Positions 16,737 to 24,362 of a DNA stretch of 25,137 bases are shown here, in pieces. This stretch comes from a virus. Location of the stretch: positions 1 to 25,137 of IMG/VR virus record IMGVR_UViG_3300008107_000496; one strand, given 5' to 3'. Position 1 is the first letter of the stretch. Each line of letters begins with the position of its first letter. The notes beneath the pieces are model-generated. The model was not told the DNA's origin. It worked only from the letters and a program-made list of their open reading frames with translations, and made no database searches. The position numbers and the translations under genes were made by a program.

Positions 16737-17822
16737 GTGATTTCCCAACCTTTTAGTATTGATGCCCTTAAAACACATAAATTATTTTATGTACTAGACC
16801 ACATTACAGAAACACCTGTAGAGTTGTACAGGCGTACACCTGCTGGAGACGACCCAGTTACTGAATACAGTTTGTTTAGTATGGAAAATGGTCAGTTGCT
16901 TGTTGCTTTTACAAACCCATTTCAGTATGCTGCAAACCTTTGTTTAATTGCTAAACATGGAGACACTGAAGAGATTGTAAACTTTACGGCATGGGAACGT
17001 GTTGTTGACATCTACGATACTGACCTTGAAAATACTGACCAAGGTTTCTTTGCTTTTTGTGATTCTAAAGCCCTTTTTGACCCAGAAGTAGAATGGCGTT
17101 GTGACAATACGTTGTATGGTCCCCATACCTTTGTACGAGAAGACGGAAGAATTGTCCCAACAGTTAACAAACTACGGGCATACGAAACCCTATTACCACT
17201 ACATAATGTTGGTTACCTTATCTATATTCATCTGCATGATGATGTTGAGATTCGTGAAAAGTACAAAAATAATTCAGAAGTTCCTTGCGTAGGACTCACC
17301 CTTTCGGAAGCATTCAAACTTTTATATGAATGGTCAGAAGTTACTAAAGAACCATTTAATAGCACACAAGACATTGCTGTTAAAGCAGACGAGTTTTTAA
17401 ATACTTTTGGTTTTACACCTGACCTTGTAGACAATCAGTCAGATATGCAGGTTGTAAAATACCTTAGCGGTAGTGAGACCGCAAGACTGCGCCCAACTGT
17501 TGTACAACCAAATAAACCAGAACTGGTTAATTTTGTCAAGAAAAGAATGGCATCCAGTTCCTTAGCCTCCTTATGTTCTATTTACCCAGGATTGTGGGAT
17601 ATTGACGAGGTTTTAACTGTTGAGCAAGAACAACTTGCCGCAGGTGTCATGCGTTTTAAAGACTATTACAAGATTCCTAGCGATTGGGAACTTACTGAAA
17701 ATGAACGTATAATTGAGCATTGTACGTTATATGTAGACCCTACTATTGGGCCATTTGTGCATAACCAACTTAGATTACTTGTAAACAAAAAGAGAGTACT
17801 AGATGAGATTCCACGTAGTTAG
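16737..17822 (+). CDS. Unknown protein of the fibre module
   Basis: The product has 361 residues from GTG 16737. The N-terminal 90 residues look beta-rich (HKLFYVLDH, TPVELYRR, EYSLFSMENGQLLVAFTNPF). The middle is mixed, and the C-terminal half is helical (LSEAFKLLYEW, VKADEFLNTFG, LASLCSIYPG). I do not recognise a family. Its 3' end overlaps the glycosyltransferase start by 20 nt, so the two are tightly co-expressed. A role in fibre assembly, or as partner or substrate of the glycosyltransferase, is inference only. Length and even codon use support a real gene. Confidence 0.8.
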   Translation: MISQPFSIDALKTHKLFYVLDHITETPVELYRRTPAGDDPVTEYSLFSMENGQLLVAFTNPFQYAANLCLIAKHGDTEEIVNFTAWERVVDIYDTDLENTDQGFFAFCDSKALFDPEVEWRCDNTLYGPHTFVREDGRIVPTVNKLRAYETLLPLHNVGYLIYIHLHDDVEIREKYKNNSEVPCVGLTLSEAFKLLYEWSEVTKEPFNSTQDIAVKADEFLNTFGFTPDLVDNQSDMQVVKYLSGSETARLRPTVVQPNKPELVNFVKKRMASSSLASLCSIYPGLWDIDEVLTVEQEQLAAGVMRFKDYYKIPSDWELTENERIIEHCTLYVDPTIGPFVHNQLRLLVNKKRVLDEIPRS

Positions 17823-18861
17823 TCTTCCTCACACCAATACCACCGAAGACTTTACAGCCTGCGCCTATACGGAGAAAGTCCGTAAGTTCTGCATAATGAT
17901 GAAAGACCTTGGTCACACGGTCTACTTATACGCAGGTGAATTCAACGAAGCACCCTGTGATGAGCACATTACATGCATTACAGAAACTGAGCGCCTTACA
18001 GCAGTGGGTAACAACCATTATTCAGCGGCTTCCTTTGATTGGACACTTCCACATTGGGTTAGTTTCAACAATAATGTAATTGCTGGAATTCAAGAACGTC
18101 TAGAGCACAAAGACTTTATCTGCCTTATTACTGGCTACGCTTCTAAACCAATTGCTGATGCTTTCCCACAAGAACTGAGTGTGGAATTTGGAATTGGTTA
18201 TGGTGGCTCATTTGCCCCATTCAAGGTTTTTGAGTCCTATGCATGGATGCATTCTTGCTACGGCTCCAAGGTAACCGACCCCCACGCCCTTGATGGGAAG
18301 TTTTACGACACAGTCATCCCTAGTTACATTGACGTTGATGACTTCCCCCTCCAAGAAACACCCGATGATTACTACCTATACATAGGACGACTTATTGAGC
18401 GCAAGGGCTATCAGATAGCCGTAGACGTTTGTAAGCACCTTGGGAAGCGTCTGGTGGTCGCTGGGCAGGGTGTACCACCTGAGTATGGTGAGTACGTTGG
18501 CGTTGTGGGTACAGAAGAACGTGCCAAACTCATGGGTGGCGCAATTGCCGTATTTACACCCACCATCTATGTAGAGCCCTTTGGCACTGTCGCTATTGAA
18601 GCCATGGCGTGTGGTACACCAGTTATCTCAACTGACTGGGGAGCATTCACCGAAACGGTAAAACACGGAATTACAGGGTTCCGCTGTCACACACTTCAAG
18701 AGTTTGTAAACGCCGCTAAAGCAGCCCCAGAACTTAGCCGTCCCTTAATCAGCAGTTACTCAAAAGACCGTTATGGTTTAGATACTGTAGGTCTTATGTA
18801 CGAAGAATACTTCAACCGACTTCTCACTTTGTGGGAGGACGGCTGGTATACGTTAAACTAG
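17803..18861 (+). CDS. GT4-type (GT-B fold) glycosyltransferase
   Basis: The product has 352 residues, typical length for the family. The N-terminal domain begins MRFHVVSLPH and contains LGHTVYLYAG, the acceptor-domain pattern. The C-terminal domain starts at DDYYLYIGRLIERKGYQIAV (189-207), with LVVAGQG (217-223), the nucleotide-sugar motif IYVEPFGTVAIEAMACGTPVIST (255-277) and VKHGITGF. E258 and E266 form the E-x7-E motif of retaining GT4 enzymes. It transfers a sugar from a nucleotide-sugar donor; the acceptor is unknown. Placement between adhesins and the S74 fibre suggests fibre-protein glycosylation or modification of the host envelope. It starts inside the preceding gene. Confidence 0.92.
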   Translation: MRFHVVSLPHTNTTEDFTACAYTEKVRKFCIMMKDLGHTVYLYAGEFNEAPCDEHITCITETERLTAVGNNHYSAASFDWTLPHWVSFNNNVIAGIQERLEHKDFICLITGYASKPIADAFPQELSVEFGIGYGGSFAPFKVFESYAWMHSCYGSKVTDPHALDGKFYDTVIPSYIDVDDFPLQETPDDYYLYIGRLIERKGYQIAVDVCKHLGKRLVVAGQGVPPEYGEYVGVVGTEERAKLMGGAIAVFTPTIYVEPFGTVAIEAMACGTPVISTDWGAFTETVKHGITGFRCHTLQEFVNAAKAAPELSRPLISSYSKDRYGLDTVGLMYEEYFNRLLTLWEDGWYTLN

Positions 18862-18865
18862 TTTT
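18854..18865 (+). promoter_or_regulatory. Leaderless-type promoter (TAAACT, 6 nt before ATG 18866)
   Basis: TAAACT at 18854-18859 overlaps the stop of the glycosyltransferase (TAG 18859-18861). It is followed by agtttt and ATG 18866. Confidence 0.55.
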
Positions 18866-20023
18866 ATGCACAATCCAGTCTACAGGGCACTTGTTACCTA
18901 TTCTAATAACACCACAGGGGAAATTCGCATCAAGATTCCGTCCCTTCTAGGTGTTGACTCGGAAGTTTCAATTTCTTATATTGGGAGAACTGCTACAAAC
19001 GGTACTTGGGTGGTCCCGACTGCGGGTGACCAAATTGTAGTAACTGCTGATGACGACAACCTTACAAACATATTCTGGGTACAAACATCCCCTTTTAACC
19101 CATCAACAACAGAATATGCAGGTTTGTCAAGTCTCTCTGATGTAACCCTTACTACACCTGTTTCTGGGGAGATTCTTGCATATAACGGCACTCAATGGGT
19201 AAATAACTCAGCGTTATTAACAGGCAAGGCACCTCTTTCTGGACCAACCTTTACAGGAACTGTAACGCTTCCATCTACTACGTCTATTGGAACCGTGTCT
19301 TCAACTGAAATTGGGTACGTAGATGGTGTTACTTCTTCTATCCAAACACAGTTAAACGCAAAAGCCAATCTTTCTGGAGCCACCTTTACAGGTGGTGTTA
19401 CTGTGACTAACGGTTATTTTGATGGTGGTTGGGGAATTACCTGTGGTGGTGGTGTGTCGTTAGGAAATGGTGCGGCAATTGACAGTTTTAAAAACTACAG
19501 AGCACTACAAATTTCAACTGCTACAGCGTGGGGTGGAATCTATGACAACCACAGTGGTTATTTAATTAATGCACAAATGCCTTCTGGGTGGACTAGTGCC
19601 GTATTACAGTTTCGTGCGTCTTCTGACTGGGGTACTTACAACGGCGGTATAATCACGTTCCAATACGGAAATGTATATGGTAATGGTTGGTCAATGTCTG
19701 ATGCCCGTACAAAGATTAATATAGTAGATAACCCATACGGCTTAGACATTGTGCGCCAAATGATTCCAAGACGTTTTGGGTACCGTATGTCTGATGGTAG
19801 TGTCAATGAGCATGTTTCATTAACAAACCAAAAAGTTGGTTTTATTGCACAGGAACTTATGGAAGTACTTCCTGATGCTGTGTTCCACAGAGAACATGAA
19901 GAAGAGAATGAACACGGATATTCAGCCGCCTATTCTGTAGACTACGGTTCAATTACCGCAGTGTTGACCAAAGCCATCCAGGAGTTGGACGCACGCCTAA
20001 CCACCATTGAGGAAGCACAATGA
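18866..20023 (+). CDS. Tail fibre/spike protein with S74-type intramolecular chaperone
   Basis: The product has 385 residues. Residues about 5-72 look like a small OB-like domain (YRALVTYSNNTTGEIRIKIP, GTWVVPTAGDQIVVT, IFWVQ), as in baseplate hub proteins of the gp5/VgrG type. LSSLSDVTLTTPVSGEILAYNG (about 87-108) and ALLTGKAPLSGPTFTG repeats (116-131, again KANLSGATFTG 166-176) are classical fibre linkers. The C-terminal domain begins SMSDARTKINI, with S278 and K283 as the Ser-Lys pair of the S74 self-cleaving chaperone. It continues RRFGYR, KVGFIAQELMEVLPDAV, VDYGSITAVL and a terminal coiled coil. S74 domains trimerise the fibre and then cut themselves off, so the mature protein would end near residue 277. 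Confidence 0.88.
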   Translation: MHNPVYRALVTYSNNTTGEIRIKIPSLLGVDSEVSISYIGRTATNGTWVVPTAGDQIVVTADDDNLTNIFWVQTSPFNPSTTEYAGLSSLSDVTLTTPVSGEILAYNGTQWVNNSALLTGKAPLSGPTFTGTVTLPSTTSIGTVSSTEIGYVDGVTSSIQTQLNAKANLSGATFTGGVTVTNGYFDGGWGITCGGGVSLGNGAAIDSFKNYRALQISTATAWGGIYDNHSGYLINAQMPSGWTSAVLQFRASSDWGTYNGGIITFQYGNVYGNGWSMSDARTKINIVDNPYGLDIVRQMIPRRFGYRMSDGSVNEHVSLTNQKVGFIAQELMEVLPDAVFHREHEEENEHGYSAAYSVDYGSITAVLTKAIQELDARLTTIEEAQ

Positions 20024-20157
20024 CACAACAACCACAGGTAGACGCAAATAAGGTTATTGAAAGCCTTTGCCGACAAGTTGCTCAACAAGCCCAACAAATT
20101 GCAATTCTTGAGGCTATGTTGCAGCAAGCACAAGAAACCAAAGATGCTGTAAAATAG
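20020..20157 (+). CDS. Short helical (coiled-coil) protein
   Basis: The product has 45 residues, overlapping the upstream stop as ATGA. It is almost entirely one amphipathic helix rich in Gln and Ala (VIESLCRQVAQQAQQIAI, EAMLQQAQE). Similar small helical proteins often follow fibre genes in phages, but the role is unknown. It ends inside the left arm of an inverted repeat (20155-20174). Confidence 0.7.
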   Translation: MTQQPQVDANKVIESLCRQVAQQAQQIAILEAMLQQAQETKDAVK

Positions 20158-20174
20158 GTTATCCAATTAACCTA
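20150..20174 (+). promoter_or_regulatory. -10-like box and 7-bp inverted repeat before the lysin
   Basis: TAAAAT at 20150-20155 overlaps TAGGTTA (20155-20161), which pairs with TAACCTA (20168-20174) around a 6-nt loop. The right arm touches the first base of the AAGGAG ribosome-binding site (20174-20179) of the lysin at ATG 20185. It could modulate lysin translation or be an operator. Confidence 0.45.
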
Positions 20175-20184
20175 AGGAGCATCC

Positions 20185-20724
20185 ATGCCAAGAAAATACC
20201 CCTATTATCCCGCTTTTGACGGAAAAAAGGCAGGTGCTGGCGTTGAATGGTTTGTTAATGCTTGTGGTCGCCGTTGGAAAGCAAAGAACATGGGGATTTA
20301 TTCTCCACGATTGATGAGAAATTCTCACACTGCTGGCAAGAAGATTGGTGACCCTGGCATGGAAAAGTGGCTAAGTGTTCACGCCACTGGAGCCGCATGC
20401 GATATTGGGTACCCTGACCGCAAGACTGGTCTTGCTATGTGGGATTGGTTCCTTGCACACACCAAGGAGTTGGGAATTGTAGAAATTCACGACTATGCCT
20501 TTGACGCAAATGCTAAGGATGGCAAGCCTGGTTATGGTCGTGGTTACCGCTGTAGCCGTGGCGAAGGCTCCGACCCAAAATCGGTGAAGATTTATAACGA
20601 AAAAGAGAACGCTGGAAGTTTTGGAGGGCAGTGGTTGCACCTAGAATTTGAGCCTGAGTTTGCTAAGGATGCCGCAAAAATGGAAGCGGCTTGGAAAGCA
20701 ATCCCTAAGCCTGGTGCTGCGTAA
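20185..20724 (+). CDS. M15-type peptidase, probable endolysin
   Basis: The product has 179 residues. AAGGAG lies 5 nt before ATG 20185. SVHATGAACDIGYP (64-77) gives S64, H66 and D73 of the SxHxxGxAxD zinc motif. QWLHLEF (149-155) supplies H152 and E154. This is the D-Ala-D-Ala carboxypeptidase or L,D-endopeptidase (LAS/M15) layout found in phage lysins. It would cleave peptidoglycan cross-bridges or stems at lysis. There is no signal peptide, so a holin is needed; the nearest small membrane protein is at 21269, with others at 5906 and 11407. The segment 107-147 is loop-rich (KDGKPGYGRGYRCSRGEG). A virion-associated hydrolase is a less likely alternative. Confidence 0.85.
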   Translation: MPRKYPYYPAFDGKKAGAGVEWFVNACGRRWKAKNMGIYSPRLMRNSHTAGKKIGDPGMEKWLSVHATGAACDIGYPDRKTGLAMWDWFLAHTKELGIVEIHDYAFDANAKDGKPGYGRGYRCSRGEGSDPKSVKIYNEKENAGSFGGQWLHLEFEPEFAKDAAKMEAAWKAIPKPGAA

Positions 20725-20729
20725 TAGTA

Positions 20730-20741
20730 TAAAATAACCTT
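20730..20741 (+). promoter_or_regulatory. Leaderless-type promoter (TAAAAT, 6 nt before ATG 20742)
   Basis: TAAAAT at 20730-20735 (within TATAAAAT) is followed by aacctt and ATG 20742. Confidence 0.6.
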
Positions 20742-21263
20742 ATGGCACAGAACTTTGGCGGATACTACAAAGCGCAACGTGACGAAGCAAAACGTCAGCG
20801 TGAAGTAGGTGAACTACTTAAACAACGCCGTTTGCGTGAAGCACGTGGTGAAGAGTTTACCGAGGAAGAGCAACAACAGTACCAAGAGCAAATTGAAGCC
20901 CGTACCTTTGGTGCTTACAGTGTAACCACATTACCAAAACATCCTGATAACTATGGTCGTGGTCCTAGCAAGAGTACCCGTGTTGCCTCTCACAAGTTTG
21001 TACCAGGTTCTAGAACTACTGACCAATTCTTAGGGCACACCATTATCAATACTGGTACTGTCTATGTAAAGTTTGCAAGACCATCTAAGAGACAAAATGG
21101 TGATGCAACTTATAAGTATACTAATGTACCTGTTGCTATCTACGAACAGTTTCGTGGTTCAAACTCCAAAGGCCGTTTCATTAACAATCCTTTGGATGCA
21201 CACAGCCCTACAAAAGTTGACCCTGCTAGTGAGGAATACGGAAGATTCTGTTCTGATTTGTAA
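20742..21263 (+). CDS. Unknown protein with charged helix and KTSC-like domain
   Basis: The product has 173 residues. Residues about 8-55 form a highly charged helix (KAQRDEAKRQREVGELLKQR, EEEQQQYQEQ) likely to be coiled coil. The centre is Gly/Pro/Ser-rich. Residues about 100-155 read TGTVYVKFARP, ATYKYTNVPVAIYEQF and SKGRFINNPL, which matches the KTSC pattern (strand, Y.Y..VP...Y..F, S.G.(F/Y)(I/F)N). KTSC domains are small domains of unknown function, often in phage and RNA-associated proteins. It begins a new unit after the lysin. Confidence 0.7.
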   Translation: MAQNFGGYYKAQRDEAKRQREVGELLKQRRLREARGEEFTEEEQQQYQEQIEARTFGAYSVTTLPKHPDNYGRGPSKSTRVASHKFVPGSRTTDQFLGHTIINTGTVYVKFARPSKRQNGDATYKYTNVPVAIYEQFRGSNSKGRFINNPLDAHSPTKVDPASEEYGRFCSDL

Positions 21264-21268
21264 ATAAT

Positions 21269-21523
21269 ATGAAAAAGTTAATTGGTTACGGCTCATTGAG
21301 CCTTTTTGTTGCATCATTCCTACTATCACCCGTAGCATTCAGTCTCTGGGGTTCTGATGAACCTTGGCGTGTAGGCAAAGGTCTCCACATCAACTTGTGG
21401 AAGCGCACCTTCCAAATTGGTGTTTGTCACAAACAACATTACAAAAACTCCATTGATGGTGAACTGTCCGTTGTAGGTGGTAGGTTTATGGAAACCGCAC
21501 CTGAAGAAATTGGAGCATGGTGA
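21269..21523 (+). CDS. Small protein with N-terminal TM/signal segment
   Basis: The product has 84 residues. MKKLIGYGSLSLFVASFLLSP is a basic start with a hydrophobic core (about 4-26), either a signal peptide or a single membrane anchor. The rest is soluble and beta-rich, containing WGSDEPWRVGKGLHIN and one Cys (C54). Located next to the lysin, it could act in lysis, but I recognise no family. The stop overlaps the next start as TGATG (21521-21525). Confidence 0.65.
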   Translation: MKKLIGYGSLSLFVASFLLSPVAFSLWGSDEPWRVGKGLHINLWKRTFQIGVCHKQHYKNSIDGELSVVGGRFMETAPEEIGAW

Positions 21524-21744
21524 TGCTTTGGAAGCGTGACAAACCAAGTAAAGAACTTCCACCCCGTGTTAAGAAACTTGATACTCCGTCATTGTTGTCT
21601 TGGATGGACTCTACACTTATGAATGTTGGTAGAACATTTGACGCTTGGCGTTACAAGGACGCACCAATAGAAGAGGTGCACCAAGCAATTGATGTGCTAA
21701 ATGACCTTTGGGAAGAAATTTCTAATAGAACTATTGACAAATAG
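21523..21744 (+). CDS. Small hypothetical protein
   Basis: The product has 73 residues from ATG 21523, chosen because it overlaps the upstream stop as TGATG. In-frame ATG 21517 and GTG 21520 would add two or one residues. It has a basic N-terminus (LWKRDKPSKELPPRVKK) and then two helices (SLLSWMDSTLMNVGRTFDAW, PIEEVHQAIDVLNDLWEEI). It is the last gene before the hairpin region and terminase unit. No family is recognised. Confidence 0.7.
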   Translation: MLWKRDKPSKELPPRVKKLDTPSLLSWMDSTLMNVGRTFDAWRYKDAPIEEVHQAIDVLNDLWEEISNRTIDK

Positions 21745-21810
21745 TAACCACTAGGTGCTATTGTGTAAAGAACGAAGATTTCGGTGTTCTCCTTTCCGCC
21801 GAGTCTTCCA

Positions 21811-21849
21811 GGGGGTCCCTACTTTCCTCCCTCCTGTGTAGGGACCCCC
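21811..21849 (+). terminator. Perfect 12-bp hairpin between the lysis-side genes and terminase
   Basis: GGGGGTCCCTAC (21811-21822) pairs perfectly with GTAGGGACCCCC (21838-21849) around a 15-nt pyrimidine-rich loop. There is no U-tract after it, as is common for terminators in Actinobacteria. Outer elements ACGAAG (21772-21777) and CTTCGT (21860-21865) can close the whole region into a larger structure. It ends 18 nt before the terminase -10 box. It is most likely a terminator for upstream transcripts; a packaging (cos/pac) or processing signal is an alternative. Confidence 0.6.
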
Positions 21850-21866
21850 GACTTCGCCCCTTCGTG

Positions 21867-21879
21867 TATGCTTTAATGC
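21867..21879 (+). promoter_or_regulatory. Leaderless-type promoter (TATGCT, 7 nt before GTG 21880)
   Basis: TGTATGCT carries the -10-like TATGCT at 21867-21872, seven bases before GTG 21880. It lies directly after the hairpin, so terminase would start a new transcript. Confidence 0.55.
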
Positions 21880-23433
21880 GTGACAGCACTTGATGAATCA
21901 GACATTGACGAATACGAGCAAGCGGAAGACCTTGATGAAACTTCCGCTGAGTTTCTTGACAACCTAGTTAAGAGGTTAATTATCTTCACAGAAGAATTCT
22001 GTGATGTGGAGTTATTCCCTTATCAGGTTCCTATTGCATATCGCTTGATTGAATCCATCGTAATTGGTGATGGTGAAGAAATTACAGTCGTAGCAACTCG
22101 TCAGTCTGGTAAGTCTGAGGTGCTCTCCAATGTTTGTGCTTCGCTCATGGTTATCCTTCCCAAGTTGGCAAAGGTCTACCCAACATGGCTTGGAAAGTTT
22201 GAGAAGGGTTTTTGGGTCGGTGTGTTTGCACCAACAGAAGACCAAGCCGATACCGTGTTCAGTCGTATTGTTACCAAGTTGACCAGCGACCACGCACTTG
22301 AATTCCTTCTTGACCCAGAAATTGATGATAAGGCAGCCTCTGGTGGCTCCCGTGGTAAAGGCAAACTCATCAGCCTAAAGAACGCTGGGTCACTCTGTCG
22401 TATGCAGACTTGTAACCCTAAGGCCAAGATTGAATCTAAGACCTACCACTTCGTCCTTATTGACGAGGCTCAGGAAGCCGATGAGACCATGATTGCTAAA
22501 TCAATCAAGCCTATGTTGGCGTTCAACAACGGTTCTATCTGTCTTACAGGAACTGCCACTCGCTACAAGTCTTACTTCTACAAGATGATTCAGTACAACA
22601 AGCGTAGGTCTGTAGGCGGTAAAACAAAAAGACAGCAGCACTTTGAATACGACTGGAAAGTTGCCGCCAAGTACAACAAGAACTACATGAACTTCATCTC
22701 TAAGGAGAAGTTGCGTATTGGTGAAGACTCTGACGAATTCCAGATGTCCTATTGCAACCGTTGGATTCTTGAAAAGGGTATGTTCGTCACCGAGGAGCGC
22801 CTGGACCGCATGTATGACGCTTCCATGAACCTTGTGAAGCAGTGGTGGCGCACACCAGTTGTGGCAGGTATTGACGTTGCCCGCTCTAATGACTCCACCG
22901 TAGTTACTGTCGTGTGGGTTGACTGGGACCATCCAGACCCATTTGGTTTCTATGAGCACCGTATTCTCAACTGGCTTGAGATTAACAACGAAGAGTGGGA
23001 GTCTCAGTACTTCCAGATTATTGACTTCCTACGTAACTACGACTGTCTTCGTATTGGGGTGGACGCTCAGGGTGTAGGTGGTGCTGTGGCGGAACGTCTG
23101 CAAATCCTTCTTCCTGACGTTGAGGTTATGGCTATTACCTCAGATGCTAAGAATCAGAATGAACGGTGGGTACACCTAACAGAACTTATTCAGCGTGACC
23201 AGTTGGTTGTTCCAGGACACTCTAAGGCTCGCCGTGTGCGCACATGGAAACGTTTCAACCAGCAGATGTCAGACCTTGAAAAAGTGTATAGAGGTCCATA
23301 TATGTTGGCGGCTGCTCCCGATGAAAAGGGTGCATTTGATGACTACCCCGACAGTTTGGCTATCGCCTGTCATATGACGGTGCAGGACACCATGCCGACC
23401 ATCTTGGTGGCAGATAATCCTTTTTTCCGTTGA
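21880..23433 (+). CDS. terL: Terminase large subunit
   Basis: The product has 517 residues with a GTG start. It is the ATPase-nuclease motor that packages phage DNA into the prohead. Visible motifs: an adenine-binding-like FPYQ (46-49), Walker A as VATRQSGKSE (71-80), Walker B VLIDEAQ (192-198; D195, E196) and coupling motif CLTGTA (221-226). The RNase H-like nuclease domain follows with GIDVARSNDS (330-339; D332), RIGVDAQGVGG (391-401; D395) and FDDYPDSLAIAC (486-497; D488 and D491 region). All key residues are present, and the length is normal for the family. A small terminase subunit is not identifiable just upstream. It begins after a strong hairpin and its own -10 box. Confidence 0.96.
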   Translation: MTALDESDIDEYEQAEDLDETSAEFLDNLVKRLIIFTEEFCDVELFPYQVPIAYRLIESIVIGDGEEITVVATRQSGKSEVLSNVCASLMVILPKLAKVYPTWLGKFEKGFWVGVFAPTEDQADTVFSRIVTKLTSDHALEFLLDPEIDDKAASGGSRGKGKLISLKNAGSLCRMQTCNPKAKIESKTYHFVLIDEAQEADETMIAKSIKPMLAFNNGSICLTGTATRYKSYFYKMIQYNKRRSVGGKTKRQQHFEYDWKVAAKYNKNYMNFISKEKLRIGEDSDEFQMSYCNRWILEKGMFVTEERLDRMYDASMNLVKQWWRTPVVAGIDVARSNDSTVVTVVWVDWDHPDPFGFYEHRILNWLEINNEEWESQYFQIIDFLRNYDCLRIGVDAQGVGGAVAERLQILLPDVEVMAITSDAKNQNERWVHLTELIQRDQLVVPGHSKARRVRTWKRFNQQMSDLEKVYRGPYMLAAAPDEKGAFDDYPDSLAIACHMTVQDTMPTILVADNPFFR

Positions 23434-23473
23434 TTTATGGTAACCTTATAGATAAGTAACCCCAGTCCCTTTT

Positions 23474-23478
23474 GGAGG
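23474..23478 (+). promoter_or_regulatory. Shine-Dalgarno GGAGG deciding GTG 23484
   Basis: GGAGG at 23474-23478 lies 5 nt before GTG 23484. An in-frame TTG at 23472 overlaps the ribosome-binding site itself and is therefore not the start. Confidence 0.75.
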
Positions 23479-23483
23479 ATTTT

Positions 23484-23885
23484 GTGAACGTAGCACCCGC
23501 ACCGATGTTCCCTGAGAAGTCGCCCACCATGTTTGAACGTGGCTTTGCCCCGTCAATCCCAATGAATAAGGGACCTCTTCGCTTTGAAGAGGGTGTCGCA
23601 ACTGACACCGATGTCCCCAATGACTTTGCTCAGGGCGCATACAGTGACACTGCACCATCGCCAATGCGCATGAACCATAACAACCCTGAGATGGTCTTCA
23701 AGCACCCAGAGCAGACCATGCGTGAGCGTGCTCACGTTGGTGCTGCTTCGTGGATTGAAGCACCTGCTGTTCTCAGCGAGTTTGTTCAGGGAGCAGTTGC
23801 TGGTGACGGCATGCCAACCTTTGAGTATGAGTACAACACGGGTGGACACATGAACCGTCCAAACCCAACTGTAGTATTTGACTAA
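23484..23885 (+). CDS. Unknown protein downstream of terminase
   Basis: The product has 133 residues from GTG 23484. It is rich in Pro, Met, Asn and Phe with few predicted helices (MNVAPAPMFPEKSP, SPMRMNHNNPEMVF) and one helix-like segment (AHVGAASWIEAPAVLSEFVQG, about 84-104). There is no recognisable domain. Its position between the terminase and the next virion-side gene suggests a structural or packaging accessory. There is a 50-nt gap to terL containing CTTATAGA (around 23443-23450), which could be a weak -10 box. Confidence 0.75.
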   Translation: MNVAPAPMFPEKSPTMFERGFAPSIPMNKGPLRFEEGVATDTDVPNDFAQGAYSDTAPSPMRMNHNNPEMVFKHPEQTMRERAHVGAASWIEAPAVLSEFVQGAVAGDGMPTFEYEYNTGGHMNRPNPTVVFD

Positions 23886-23888
23886 ATA

Positions 23889-24362
23889 ATGAACTACGGC
23901 GAAGCACCTAAGCCTGGTGCCGCCGAAACCTCTGAACCAGCACCGTACCAACAGTCGCTAAGTATTCAGAGTGTCCCAGGTGGTATACCCATTGCAGCAG
24001 TATACGCTGGTTATAAGACAACGTATAACTTCAAGCCAGTAGCGGCTGCTAGGCGTATGGCTTTTGTAGAATCTGCGGCACATTACAAATACTTTGAAGC
24101 AAATACGTCTATTCATAACCCATTTGTACCACCACGCCGAAGCCCAAAGGGTGGTATTGACCGTCAGCGCCGCTTGACAGGTAACGGTGAAATCTTTACA
24201 GACCCACTGGATGCTTTTAAGCCCCAGAGGTTTAAGTCCACAAAACTCAATGACCCATCTCGCTTGACATACAAGTCGGGTGGACCAAGCCGTTGGGAAA
24301 AGAAGGGGTTGGCTGCTTACCGTATGGCTAACCAAGACAACATTGACGGAGTTGATTACTAA
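23889..24362 (+). CDS. Unknown protein, Pro/Arg/Lys-rich
   Basis: The product has 157 residues and starts 3 nt after the previous stop. A low-complexity N-terminus (EAPKPGAAETSEPAP) is followed by PIAAVYAGYKTTYNFKPVAAARRMAFVES and basic loops (PPRRSPKGGIDRQRRL, FKPQRFKSTKLNDPSRL). The overall charge is positive, and the protein has no recognised domain. The stop overlaps the next start as TAATG. It may be a virion structural accessory, but this rests only on position. Confidence 0.75.
   Translation: MNYGEAPKPGAAETSEPAPYQQSLSIQSVPGGIPIAAVYAGYKTTYNFKPVAAARRMAFVESAAHYKYFEANTSIHNPFVPPRRSPKGGIDRQRRLTGNGEIFTDPLDAFKPQRFKSTKLNDPSRLTYKSGGPSRWEKKGLAAYRMANQDNIDGVDY

Noticed and set aside
20742-21744. 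Small terminase subunit just upstream of terL
   Set aside because: None of the three small proteins shows a helix-turn-helix followed by an oligomerisation helix typical of TerS. The KTSC-like gene and the TM protein do not fit, and the 73-residue protein is too short to call.
22501-22959. 152-codon minus-strand open frame
   Set aside because: It lies wholly inside the terminase gene and has no ribosome-binding site or recognisable domain.
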